Shown one piece after another: positions 52,786-61,549 of a DNA stretch of 64,000 nucleotides. Both the position numbers and the translations under genes were made by a program. Numbering within the stretch: the first letter of the stretch is position 1; each line of letters opens with the position of its first letter. The notes beneath the pieces are model-generated. The model was not told where the DNA came from. It did not search any database and worked only from the letters and a program-made list of their open reading frames with translations. Source of the DNA: Faecalibacterium sp. I4-3-84 (GTDB lineage Bacteria > Bacillota > Clostridia > Oscillospirales > Ruminococcaceae). The stretch lies in contig NZ_CP094466.1 in NCBI RefSeq assembly GCF_023347255.1, positions 186,001 to 250,000 on the forward strand. The letters run 5' to 3'.

Positions 52786-54159
52786 TTAAGCGTTTGCGGT
52801 GCGGGCATCGTGTTCCTTCTCGATGTCCTTTTCCTTCTGCAGGCGTTTGCGCACCACAAAATAGGCCGGAATGAGGAAGAAGCAGGCAAAGAACCATGCC
52901 ACTGGGTTTGCGATGCAGGCCGCAAAGTAGCCCCACAGCGGCACGAACCAGAAGCCCACCATGGCGCGGGCCACCATCTCGGCCACACCGGCAAACATGG
53001 CAAGGCCGGAGAAGCCCAGACCCTGAATGGTGTAGCGGTAGATAATGAGCACCGCCAGCGGGATATAGAATACGCTGTTCCAGAAGATGAAGCTCTGGGC
53101 GTTGGCCATGATGGCGGTCTCGCTGGCATCCAGGAACAGGCCGATGAGCAGCTTATCCGTCACGCGCAGGATGAGGAAGGACGCAATGCTGTATACGCAG
53201 CCGATGCCGAGGGCGGTGTTCACGCCGCGGTCCACGCGGTCCAGATCCTTCGCGCCCATATTCTGGCTGGTGTAGGTGGTCATGGCGGTGCCGATGCTTT
53301 CCAGCGGCACACTCAGGAACTGCGCAGCCTTGCCGCCGGCGGTCTGCGCGGCCACGATGTCGCTGCCCAGACCGTTCACCGCGCCCTGCAGCACCACGCT
53401 GCCAATGGCGGTAATGCTGCACTGCAGGCCCATGGGAAGGCCCATGCTGCACAGCTTTGCGCAGTGGGTCAGGCTGAAACAGCCCTCTTCCCTGCTCCAG
53501 CGCAGTTCCGGGTAGTGGCGCATGATGTAAATAAGGCTGCCGATGCCCGCCACAGCCTGACTGACCACAGTGGCAAATGCCGCACCGAATGCCCCCATCT
53601 GGAACACGATGATGCACACCAGATCCAGCCCGATGTTCAAAAAGCTTGCCACCAGCAGGAAATACAGCGGGCGCTTGCTGTCGCCCAGTGCACGCATCAG
53701 GGCGCTGGTCACATTATAAAGCAGAGTGAAGGGGATGCCTGCAAAAATGGTGCGGATATAGATATCCGCAAGGTCGATGATATCGGCCGGGGTGTTCGTC
53801 CACACCAGCACCAGCCGGGTCATAGCCACCGTAACGATGGTGAGCACCGTGGCAAAAGCGATGGACAGCCACACGGTATTGGCAGTGTAGCGGCGCATCT
53901 CCTTGTAGTCCTTTGCGCCGAAAGTCCACGAGATGGGGATGGAAAAACCGCAGGCGATGCCGTTCACAAAGCCCAGCACCAGATAGTTCAAACCGCCCAC
54001 GCTGCCCACAGCGGCCAGCGCTTCCACGCCCACAAAGCGGCCCACGATGATGGTATCGGCCAGATTGTAGAACTGCTGGAACAGGCTGCCCAGCATCAGC
54101 GGCACCGCAAACGCAAGGATCAGCTTGAGCGGACTGCCTTGGGTCATATCCTTTGTCAT
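52786..54159 (-). CDS. MATE-family efflux transporter
   Basis: About 457 residues, 12 membrane helices in two halves. N-terminal pattern PLKLILAFAVPLMLGSLFQQ FYNLADTIIVGRF is typical of DinF/NorM-like members, with the second half starting near GLPMGLQCSITAIGSVVLQG. It exports drugs or metabolites using Na+ or H+. The ATG at 54159 has AGGAGG upstream. The substrate is unknown. Confidence 0.93.
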   Translation of the reverse strand: MTKDMTQGSPLKLILAFAVPLMLGSLFQQFYNLADTIIVGRFVGVEALAAVGSVGGLNYLVLGFVNGIACGFSIPISWTFGAKDYKEMRRYTANTVWLSIAFATVLTIVTVAMTRLVLVWTNTPADIIDLADIYIRTIFAGIPFTLLYNVTSALMRALGDSKRPLYFLLVASFLNIGLDLVCIIVFQMGAFGAAFATVVSQAVAGIGSLIYIMRHYPELRWSREEGCFSLTHCAKLCSMGLPMGLQCSITAIGSVVLQGAVNGLGSDIVAAQTAGGKAAQFLSVPLESIGTAMTTYTSQNMGAKDLDRVDRGVNTALGIGCVYSIASFLILRVTDKLLIGLFLDASETAIMANAQSFIFWNSVFYIPLAVLIIYRYTIQGLGFSGLAMFAGVAEMVARAMVGFWFVPLWGYFAACIANPVAWFFACFFLIPAYFVVRKRLQKEKDIEKEHDARTANA

Positions 54160-54351
54160 AGTATAAAATCCTCCTGCCACACTGGGAACCGGCTTGATGT
54201 CGTGATTTTTGCCGTGAAAAACGCCCTGCCGGAAAGGGGCAGGACGTCGTGTACATTCATGAATGATATTATAGTGGAGTGACGCAGGATTTACAAGATT
54301 TGCATTGCATCAACATTTCCAAATTTTTGCCGCAAGAATTGGTGATTTTGC

Positions 54352-55134
54352 TTATTCCGAGTAATGCGCAAGGAACTGTTTGGTGCGCTCCTCCTGTGGG
54401 TGCTCAATGAGCTGCTTGGCAGGGCCTTCCTCCACCACCACGCCGCCATCCATGAACATGATGCGGTCGGCCACGTCACGGGCAAAGTGCATCTCGTGGG
54501 TGACGATGATCATGGTGGTCTTGCGGTCGGCAAGGTCGCGCAGGACGCGCAGCACCTCGCCGGTCAGCTCCGGGTCGAGGGCCGAGGTCGGCTCGTCGAA
54601 GCAGAGAATGTCCGGGTGCAGAGCCAGTGCGCGGGCAATGGCCACGCGCTGCTGCTGACCGCCGGAAAGCTGGTGCGGGTAGTGGCCTGCCCGGGCAGAA
54701 AGGCCCATCTGGGCCAGAAGTTCCTGTGCCTGCTGTTCCAGCTCGGCATGGATGGCCTTTTTGTTGGCCTTGTAGTCCGGGCGCTCCTTCGCCAGCAGTT
54801 CACCCGCCAGCATTACGTTCTGCAGGGCGGTGTACTGCGGGAAGAGGTTGAAGTTCTGGAATACCAGACCAAAGTGCAGCCGCTTTTTGCGGATCTCGCT
54901 CTCGCGCTGGGTGGCGGGGTCGGCAGCGTCCCACATGGTCTCGCCGTTCACCTTGATGATGCCAGTGTCCGGCCGTTCCAGAAAGTTCAGGCAGCGCAGC
55001 AGAGTGGTCTTACCGGAGCCGGACGAGCCGATGATCGCCAGCGCTTCGCCCTGTTCCAGCGTGAGTGAGATATCCTTGAGTACTTTGGTATCGCCAAAGT
55101 TTTTGCCGATGCCGGAGGCTTCAAGCAGTGCCAT
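54352..55134 (-). CDS. polar amino-acid ABC transporter, ATP-binding protein
   Basis: 260 residues. Walker A IIGSSGSGKTTLLRCLN, Q-loop GLVFQNFNLFPQYTALQNV, signature LSGGQQQRVAIARALAL, Walker B ILCFDEPTSALDPELTGEVL, switch His in IIVTHEMHFARDVAD. This is the GlnQ/ArtP type. It is the last gene of binding protein, permease, ATPase. Confidence 0.95.
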   Translation of the reverse strand: MALLEASGIGKNFGDTKVLKDISLTLEQGEALAIIGSSGSGKTTLLRCLNFLERPDTGIIKVNGETMWDAADPATQRESEIRKKRLHFGLVFQNFNLFPQYTALQNVMLAGELLAKERPDYKANKKAIHAELEQQAQELLAQMGLSARAGHYPHQLSGGQQQRVAIARALALHPDILCFDEPTSALDPELTGEVLRVLRDLADRKTTMIIVTHEMHFARDVADRIMFMDGGVVVEEGPAKQLIEHPQEERTKQFLAHYSE

Positions 55135-55155
55135 GATCTAATTTCCTCCCTTTCA

Positions 55156-55806
55156 TCAGCGGAAATAATCCAGTTTCTTTTCGGCCCAGCCAAACAGCAG
55201 GGTGAGTGCGCCCACGAACACCAGGAAGAAGATGGCAGTGGAGAACAGCGGCCAGATCAAGCCCTTTGCGCTGTACTCCTTGGCCATCATGATGATTTCC
55301 TTGTTGGCAATGGTGTTTGCCAGCGAGGTATCCTTGACGAGGGTGATCACCTCATTGCCCATGGGGGCCAGAATGCGCTTGACCACCTGCAGCAGCGTCA
55401 CCTTGAAAAAGATCTGGGTCTTGGTCATGCCCAGCACCTGACCGGCCTCGGTCTGGCCCTTGGGAACGGCTTCGATGCCGCCGCGGTAGATCTCGGAGAA
55501 GTAGCAGGCGTAATTGATGGCAAAGGCCACCACCGCCGCCACCATGCGTCCGCCGGAGCCGGAGGGCCAAGGGTTATTCATGCCCAGCAGGCCGGGGCCA
55601 AGGTAGATCACGATGATCTGCAGCATCAGCGGCGTGCCGCGGATGACCCACACAAAGGTCTTTACCGCGCCGGAAAGCGGCTTACACCGGCTCATGGAGC
55701 CGAAAGCCACCACCAGACCCAGCGGCAGCGCAAACAGCAGGGTCAGAGCGAACAGCTCACAGTTGAGCAGAAACGCGCCGGAAAGGCGACTCAGAATCAC
55801 AGACAC
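55156..55806 (-). CDS. polar amino-acid ABC transporter, permease
   Basis: 216 residues with five or so membrane helices and the family EAA-type loop (GGIEAVPKGQTEAGQVLGMT). HisM/GlnP size. The opening (LNCELFALTLLFALPLGLVV) and RGTPLMLQIIVIYLGPGLLG are typical. It pairs with the ATPase 22 bp downstream. Confidence 0.94.
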   Translation of the reverse strand: MSVILSRLSGAFLLNCELFALTLLFALPLGLVVAFGSMSRCKPLSGAVKTFVWVIRGTPLMLQIIVIYLGPGLLGMNNPWPSGSGGRMVAAVVAFAINYACYFSEIYRGGIEAVPKGQTEAGQVLGMTKTQIFFKVTLLQVVKRILAPMGNEVITLVKDTSLANTIANKEIIMMAKEYSAKGLIWPLFSTAIFFLVFVGALTLLFGWAEKKLDYFR

Positions 55807-55835
55807 AAGAACACACCCATCAATCCGTTTTTTGA

Positions 55836-55951
55836 ACTCCTTCCATCACCTTCGGTGACAGCTCCCTCAATGAGGGAGCCTCACGCACATCAGTAACAAA
55901 AAGCCTCCCTCACCGAGGGAGGTGGCATCGCGCAGCGATGACGGAAGGAGT
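55836..55951. repeat. MITE-like element inside the ABC operon
   Basis: The 116-bp element has perfect 9-bp terminal inverted repeats ACTCCTTCC / GGAAGGAGT and four internal hairpins (TCACC/GGTGA, GCTCCCTCA/TGAGGGAGC, CCTCCCTC/GAGGGAGG, ATCGC/GCGAT). Its right end matches, inverted, the left end of 22779-22990. It separates the binding-protein gene from the permease gene. Confidence 0.75.
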
Positions 55952-55970
55952 AATTACATTCTTATAGAAC

Positions 55971-56810
55971 TCAGTCGGCCAGAGCCAGATCGTACTTGTC
56001 GGCCAGAGCCTGCATGGTGCCGTCAGCCTTCAGCTCATCAAAGGCGGCATCCACAGCTGCGGCGGCATCGCTGCCCTTGCGGAAGGCCACGCCGTACTCT
56101 TCAGCGTTCAGCTCGTCCACGATCTTCAGGCTTGCATAGTCGGTGCCCTCACCGATCATGGCGTTGGCCAGAGTCAGATCCAGCACAGCGGCATCAGCAG
56201 TGCCTGCGGCAACTTCCATCAGGCAGTCGGTCTGCACGCTCTTGGAGACGTAATCGGCCTGTACAAGGTTCTCGTCGCCCTCAATGGCGGCTTCACCGGC
56301 AGAGCCAGCCTCGGCAACCACGGTCTTGCCCACCAGATCCGCAGTGGAGCTGTAGTCGGTGCCGTCCTTCACGACCACGACCTGTGCGTTCTTGGCGTAG
56401 GCCTTGGTGGTGGCGGTGTTGGCCATGATGTCATCGGTCAGGGTCATACCGTTCCAGATGCAGTCGATGCTCTTGGCATCCAGCTCCACCACCTTGGTAT
56501 CCCAGTTGATCTCCACGAACTCCGGCTCGACTCCCAGCTTTTCGCACACGGCAGTTGCCAGCTCGGTATCAAAACCGGTAAAGTTGCCGTCGGCATCGGT
56601 GTAGTTCATCGGCTCATAGACGGTGTAGCCAATGACCATCTTGCCCTTTTCCTTGATGTAGTCCAGATCGCTGGCTGCGGTCTCGGAGGCGGCTGCGCTC
56701 CCGGAGGCAGAGGCAGAAGATGCCACGGTGGAAGTGGATGCGGCACCGCCGCAGGCGGCAAGGCTCAGTGCCATGGCACCAGCCAGAAAAGCAGAGACAA
56801 GACGTTTCAT
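55971..56810 (-). CDS. polar amino-acid ABC transporter, substrate-binding lipoprotein
   Basis: 279 residues. A lipoprotein signal (LAGAMALSLAACGG, lipidated Cys at about 20) and a Ser/Ala linker precede a family-3 solute-binding domain: MVIGYTVYEPMNYTDADGNF, TGFDTELATAVCEKLGVEPE, DCIWNGMTLTDD, GVAFRKGSD. It captures a polar amino acid outside the membrane; the ligand is not readable. First gene of the transporter operon. Confidence 0.94.
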   Translation of the reverse strand: MKRLVSAFLAGAMALSLAACGGAASTSTVASSASASGSAAASETAASDLDYIKEKGKMVIGYTVYEPMNYTDADGNFTGFDTELATAVCEKLGVEPEFVEINWDTKVVELDAKSIDCIWNGMTLTDDIMANTATTKAYAKNAQVVVVKDGTDYSSTADLVGKTVVAEAGSAGEAAIEGDENLVQADYVSKSVQTDCLMEVAAGTADAAVLDLTLANAMIGEGTDYASLKIVDELNAEEYGVAFRKGSDAAAAVDAAFDELKADGTMQALADKYDLALAD

Positions 56811-56999
56811 AAAAGGCTCCTCCCTTTTTTGTTTCCCAAATGTGTTCCCTCTCGGTTTAGCATTTTATCATGCTAAAGTGTTAAACTGTGACTATAGAAT
56901 AGCGCGTTTGCAGCCATTTGGCAAGAGGAAATGCAAAAGTTAGTGCAGTTCGTCTTTTTTAAGGCTTTTCTGCGCCAATTCTTTGGTCCGATTGCACAA

Positions 57000-57037
57000 A
57001 GAAAAGAGGAAAAGCTTTGCGCCTTTCCTCTTTTCTC
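57000..57037. terminator. terminator of the repeat-domain lipoprotein gene
   Basis: AGAAAAGAGGAAA pairs with TTTCCTCTTTTCT around a short GC-rich loop, T-rich on the minus strand. Confidence 0.8.
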
Positions 57038-57041
57038 CGCT

Positions 57042-58076
57042 TTACTCTTCCGCAAACGCCGCCAGCGCAGCCTTCTGCAGCTCCGTCACCGAGATGGTGC
57101 ACAGTGCCGCAAGGTCGGCATCCGAACCATCGTCCGGGATGCCTGCGATCTCAGTACGGGTCTTGCCCTTCAGGTAATCGCACCAGCCCTCGCTGTGCTC
57201 GTACCATTCCTTGTCCAGACTGGATGCCCCGCGCATCCCGTAGCTGTCGCCCAGTTCCACCTTGGTTTTGACCATCTCCGGTGCCGACACCGTACCATCC
57301 GCGCCCACGGTAAGGGCAGGCTCTGCCACATCCGCCACTGCACCGGTCACACGGCCGTCAGCATCCAGCGTCAGGGCTGCCACTGTGATGTCCACCTGCG
57401 CGGTCACATCGTGGTCATCGTCGGCGGTCAGTTCCTTGGTGTCATTGCGCACTGACACGCCCAGCACAGCGCGGTCGCCGCGGGCCGAGCCGACTGCCTT
57501 TGCATTCTCGCAGGCGCGCACCACAGCATCCCGATAGCCGTCCACCGCAATGGTGCAGGTGGAGAGCAGGTCAGCATCCTTCGGCTTGCCGTCATCGTCG
57601 GTGGCAATCTTCTTCACCTCATCCGGGGTTTTGCCGGTAAGATAATTGCCAAAGGCATCCGCCTGCTCTGCCCAGCCCTTTTTCAGCGAGGACACCGCCG
57701 CCAGCGGGTAATCGTCGCCCTTCTGGCGCTTGGTGCGATCGTCGGTGGGCATCGTCACCTTGCCGGTGCTGTCCCCCGTGACCGAGATCTCCACCTCGTC
57801 CAGCATCACATCTGCCACCCTGCCCTCGGCATCCAGCAGAACGGCAGCTGCGATGGTATCGATCTTGCCCGCGCGTTCCTGATCAGACGCTTCGGTCAGG
57901 ATGCCAAGGCCGGTGCGGTATGCAGCGTTCTGGTCCGCCTGCCCCGTCTGCGATGAACTGCCGCCCATGTTCGTGCTCATGCTGCCGGAGGAACCGGAAT
58001 CGCTTCGACTGCAGGCGGTCAGGGCCAGAGCTGCCGCCAGCGTGCAGCCCAGGATCATGCGAGGTATCTTTTTCAT
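57042..58076 (-). CDS. lipoprotein with duplicated FMN-binding-like domain
   Basis: 344 residues. A lipobox (AALALTACSR) and Ser/Gly linker are followed by two related repeats of about 130 residues. Each has a DGRV-x-(D/A) strand, a strand with T-G-KVTMP or DGTVSAPE, a loop with DSYGMRGASSLDKEWYEHSE or DYPLAAVSSLKKGWAEQADA, and a Y-L-x-GKT motif. The repeats recall the extracellular FMN-binding-type domains of Clostridia, but no known cofactor residue is evident and the function is unknown. A single-gene unit. Confidence 0.75.
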   Translation of the reverse strand: MKKIPRMILGCTLAAALALTACSRSDSGSSGSMSTNMGGSSSQTGQADQNAAYRTGLGILTEASDQERAGKIDTIAAAVLLDAEGRVADVMLDEVEISVTGDSTGKVTMPTDDRTKRQKGDDYPLAAVSSLKKGWAEQADAFGNYLTGKTPDEVKKIATDDDGKPKDADLLSTCTIAVDGYRDAVVRACENAKAVGSARGDRAVLGVSVRNDTKELTADDDHDVTAQVDITVAALTLDADGRVTGAVADVAEPALTVGADGTVSAPEMVKTKVELGDSYGMRGASSLDKEWYEHSEGWCDYLKGKTRTEIAGIPDDGSDADLAALCTISVTELQKAALAAFAEE

Positions 58077-58090
58077 TATAATAAAACGCT

Positions 58091-58148
58091 CCCTTTCCTG
58101 CCCCCATCGTAAAGGGGCTTTTGGGCTAGTTTACCCGGAAAGGGAGTT
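58091..58148. terminator. bidirectional hairpin between cls and the lipoprotein gene
   Basis: CTCCCTTTCC (58092-58101) pairs with GGAAAGGGAG (58138-58147) across a long loop with its own CCCC/GGGG pairing. On the minus strand it is downstream of cls; it also precedes the lipoprotein start. Confidence 0.6.
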
Positions 58149-58152
58149 TTTA

Positions 58153-59694
58153 TCACATCAAGGGGCTCAGCAGCCGCAGCACACTGTCCAGCACCGTGCC
58201 GGGCAGGCTGGTGCGGCATTCCGTCACCTGTATCTCGCGGCACTGCGGCAGCGTGGCCCGTACATCGTCCCGCAGAACTGCCACCTGACTGTTCTTTTGC
58301 AGCAGTACACCGCACTCAAAGTGTAGGAACAGGCTGCGGTAGTCCATGTTGATGCTGCCCACTACGGCAGTTACATCGTCGCTTACCCAGCACTTGGCAT
58401 GCAGAAAGCCGGGCGTATATTCGTAAATGCGTACACCTGCCCTCAAAAGCGGCAGATAGTACGACCGGCTCAGCCGGAACACCAGCTTTTTGTCCGGGAT
58501 TCCCGGCAGCACCAGCCGGATGTCCACCCCGCGCTTGGCCGCGTTTTTCAGTGCGTCCAGCATTTCCTCGCCCACGGCAAGGTAGGGCGTGTAGATATAA
58601 ACATACCGCTGTGCCTGCGCAAGGATGTTCAGGTACACCGTCTCGGCCATCGGTTCCTCGTCCAGTGGGCTGTCCGCGTAGGGCTGCACGATGCCGTCCG
58701 ATACCGGCGGCACCAGCGGCATGGGACGAAATGCATCATAATCCGTCTCGCTGGAGCGGAAGGCGTTCCAGAAGTTGAGGAACATCACCGTAAAATTCCA
58801 CGCGGCATCGCCTTCCACACGCAGGGCTGCATCCTTCCAGTAGCCAAAGCGCTGCTCCGCATTGATATACTCATCTGCCAGATTCACGCCGCCGGTGTAG
58901 GCCACCGTACCGTCAATGACTACGATCTTGCGGTGGTCGCGGTGGTTCATCACCAGCGAGAGCAGCGGCACCACCGGGTTGAACGGGATGCAGCGGATGT
59001 GCGCCCGCTCCATGCGCACGATGAAATCGGCGGGCAGACCCAGCAGACTACCAAAATCATCGTAGATCAGGCGCACATCCACGCCCTGCGCAGCCTTGCG
59101 GCGCAGGATTTTTTCAATGCCGTTCCACATGCAGCCGTGGCTCACGATGAAAAATTCCAGAAAGATGCTCTTTTCAGCCTTTTCCAGATCGGCCAGCAGC
59201 TGCGGATACATGGCTTCACCGCAGGCAAAATACTGCGTGCGAGTGTTCTGCCACGCCGGATAGGGGCCGTACTTTGCCACATATCGGCTCTGCCCCTGCT
59301 CGCGGGCATCCAGACCTTCCAGCACACCCGGCTCCTGTACAAGGTCTTTTTTGTGGGCATCCTCCACCGCCTGCATTTTCAGGCGCAGACGCTTGGCCGG
59401 GCGTTTGTTGCCAAAGGCCAGATACAGCGCACCGCCCAACAGCGGCAGAATGCCGATCAGCGCGATCCAGCCCACCTTGTAGGCGCTGTTCTCATCCTTG
59501 CGCACAAGGTACAGGACGATGAGCAGGCTCAGTGCGTTGAGCAGGCCGTTCACCCACACGCGGCCCGTGCCGGTGGTGATGGCAAACGCCACCCAGCACA
59601 GCCACAGCAGCTGCAATGCCACCAACACAACCGTGATGGTGATGCGGTTCAGAATGCGGCTGAAAAAGCGCACGATCGGTGAACGAAAAAGCAT
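58153..59694 (-). CDS. cls: cardiolipin synthase
   Basis: About 513 residues. Two N-terminal membrane helices and a PLD nuclease domain pair with both HKD motifs (NHRDHRKIVVIDGTVAYTGG and GFLHAKCWVSDDVTAVVGS). It condenses two phosphatidylglycerols into cardiolipin. The ATG at 59694 has AAGGAGGGC upstream. Confidence 0.94.
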   Translation of the reverse strand: MLFRSPIVRFFSRILNRITITVVLVALQLLWLCWVAFAITTGTGRVWVNGLLNALSLLIVLYLVRKDENSAYKVGWIALIGILPLLGGALYLAFGNKRPAKRLRLKMQAVEDAHKKDLVQEPGVLEGLDAREQGQSRYVAKYGPYPAWQNTRTQYFACGEAMYPQLLADLEKAEKSIFLEFFIVSHGCMWNGIEKILRRKAAQGVDVRLIYDDFGSLLGLPADFIVRMERAHIRCIPFNPVVPLLSLVMNHRDHRKIVVIDGTVAYTGGVNLADEYINAEQRFGYWKDAALRVEGDAAWNFTVMFLNFWNAFRSSETDYDAFRPMPLVPPVSDGIVQPYADSPLDEEPMAETVYLNILAQAQRYVYIYTPYLAVGEEMLDALKNAAKRGVDIRLVLPGIPDKKLVFRLSRSYYLPLLRAGVRIYEYTPGFLHAKCWVSDDVTAVVGSINMDYRSLFLHFECGVLLQKNSQVAVLRDDVRATLPQCREIQVTECRTSLPGTVLDSVLRLLSPLM

Positions 59695-59730
59695 GGGCCT
59701 GCCCTCCTTTCCCATTTATAATTATGTGTA

Positions 59731-59759
59731 AGTATAGCGCGGTTTTACAACTTTTTCAA
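59731..59759 (-). promoter_or_regulatory. cls promoter
   Basis: On the minus strand TTGAAA (59754-59759) and TATACT (59731-59736), 17 bp apart. Confidence 0.75.
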
Positions 59760-59772
59760 GTTTTGCGTTGTT

Positions 59773-59812
59773 CAAAAAAAGCAAGCCAGACCCGCAGGCC
59801 CGGCTTGCTTGC
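59773..59812 (-). terminator. degV terminator
   Basis: AAGCAAGCC pairs with GGCTTGCTT; on the minus strand it ends in seven T residues. Confidence 0.85.
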
Positions 59813-59828
59813 AATATCAAAAACTCTT

Positions 59829-60671
59829 TTACTCTGTTTTTCCGTCCTCATAGCCCACCATCAGGCCACCCTGCTCAGCGTAGTAGCTGCACAGGCCGCC
59901 GCACTCGGTCACATCCACCTGCGCTCCTGCAAACACCGCATGGATCATCAGCTTCAGGCGCTTGGCAGCTTCTGGGTTATCACAGTGGGCAATGTGCACT
60001 TTGCCATCGGTAAAGCCGTGATCCTTCAATTCCAGCACGATGCGCTCCAGTGCACCGTGCTCGCCGCGGGTCTTACACAGCACCTCCAGCTCGCCGCTCT
60101 CACTGGCCTGACCAATGACCCGGATGCCCAGCATCCGTGCCACAGCGGCAACGGCAGGCTTCACACGGCCATTGCGGGCCAGATTGGCCAGCGATTCCAA
60201 CGAAAACAGCAGATGTGTGTGCTTGTGGTAAGCCAGGATCGCCTCGCAGATCTCGTCAAACTCCATCCCGATCCGGACGAGATCCCGCAGACGCTCTGCC
60301 AGCAGACGCAGCTCCGGCCCGGCGGACAGGCTGTCCAGAACAAAAACACGGGCCTCCGGGTGCGTTTCCTTGTATTCTTCCGCTGCCAGCAGTGCAGCAT
60401 TGTAGCTGCCGGACAGTGTGCCCGTGATGGTGGCAACAAAGATCTGCTCCGCACCCTCATAAGCAGCCAGCCAGTCTGCCACATTGGGGCAGGAGGTGCT
60501 GGTCTTGCCCTTGTAAGTACGCAGAGACCGGGCCATATCCACAGCATCCAGAGTACCGTCATCCAGATATTCCTGTTCATCCGTGACGATCTTCAACGGC
60601 ACACAGGCAAAATCCACGCCCGGCAGGGCATACAGGCTGGACGAAGAATCCACAACGATCTTGGTTTTCAT
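59829..60671 (-). CDS. DegV-family fatty-acid-binding protein
   Basis: About 280 residues. The start KIVVDSSSSLYALPGVDFA and the central TSTSCPNVADWLAAYEGA, TGTLSGSYNAALLA and VLDSLSAGPELRLLAERL are the DegV pattern. DegV/FakB proteins hold a fatty acid for the kinase FakA. The ATG at 60671 has GGAG upstream. Confidence 0.92.
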   Translation of the reverse strand: MKTKIVVDSSSSLYALPGVDFACVPLKIVTDEQEYLDDGTLDAVDMARSLRTYKGKTSTSCPNVADWLAAYEGAEQIFVATITGTLSGSYNAALLAAEEYKETHPEARVFVLDSLSAGPELRLLAERLRDLVRIGMEFDEICEAILAYHKHTHLLFSLESLANLARNGRVKPAVAAVARMLGIRVIGQASESGELEVLCKTRGEHGALERIVLELKDHGFTDGKVHIAHCDNPEAAKRLKLMIHAVFAGAQVDVTECGGLCSYYAEQGGLMVGYEDGKTE

Positions 60672-60936
60672 AAAATGCACGCTCCAAATCTATTTTGTGA
60701 TAGCAGGTCATTTTTTATTTTCCGTGCCTTACACGCACTTCCGCCTGCATGGTTTTCGGTTCACTGCAGACATCATAGCAGTTTTTCAAAAACCTGTCAA
60801 GGGATTTTATGCATTCTTTAAAAAGTTTTAAAAATCCGTTGACCAGAGAACCGATTTGCGCTATAATACCGCCAGAAAACCATTTTCTGTATCCCGCGCA
60901 GCCCAGCTGCGCCAACCTTAGAAAACTGCTTACGAT

Positions 60937-61485
60937 ATGAAAACTGAAACCAAATGCCGCGTTGCGGCCTGCGCCGCCGGATTTGCCCTGCCCCGGTACG
61001 CCGATCTCCCGCAGATGGGGCTTTATCTTGACCAGACCGTGCAGTACGTCAACAGCTATTTCCGCACCTTCTGCGGCGTGGAGCTCACCTCTTCCATGGT
61101 AAGCAACTACGTTAAAAAGGGCATTTTGTCCCACCCGGTGCGCAAGAAGTACGCCCGCGATCAGATCGCATCCCTGATGTACATTGCAGTCTCCAAAACG
61201 GTGCTCTCAATGGAAAACATCGATGCCCTGTTTAAAATGCAGCGGGCGCACTGTTCCGCCGGGGCAGCTTACGACTACTTCTGCGACGAGATGGAGAACT
61301 GCCTGCCGTTCGTATTCGGCTGCACCAGGGAGATCCGCGACCTTGCCGTGGATGCCGCAGATGAAAAGCTGCTTCTCCGCAGCACGATCCTTGCAGCGGC
61401 AAACAAAATGTACTTGGACTGCTGCTTCAACGCCCTGCGGCAGGAGGAAAATCTCTGGGATACCATTCTGCCCGATCTGGCGTAA
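60937..61485 (+). CDS. DUF1836 protein, putative MerR-like regulator
   Basis: 182 residues. The DUF1836 pattern is visible: LPRYADLPQMGLYLDQTVQY, then LTSSMVSNYVKKGILSHPVR, a winged-helix-like segment, and KYARDQIASLMYIAVSKTVL. This is a Firmicutes family with a MerR-like DNA-binding half and no known target. No ribosome site is clear at the ATG. Promoter-like TTGACC..TATAAT is seen at about 60838-60865. Confidence 0.85.
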   Translation: MKTETKCRVAACAAGFALPRYADLPQMGLYLDQTVQYVNSYFRTFCGVELTSSMVSNYVKKGILSHPVRKKYARDQIASLMYIAVSKTVLSMENIDALFKMQRAHCSAGAAYDYFCDEMENCLPFVFGCTREIRDLAVDAADEKLLLRSTILAAANKMYLDCCFNALRQEENLWDTILPDLA

Positions 61486-61492
61486 GAACACA

Positions 61493-61531
61493 AAAAAGGC
61501 CGTGCCTCCATAAAAGGAAGCACGGCCTTTG
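61493..61531. terminator. bidirectional terminator
   Basis: AAAGGCCGTGCCTCC and its near-perfect complement GGAAGCACGGCCTTT enclose a short loop between convergent DUF1836 and prfB genes. Confidence 0.9.
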
Positions 61532-61549
61532 CATTTTATACGTTCAAGA

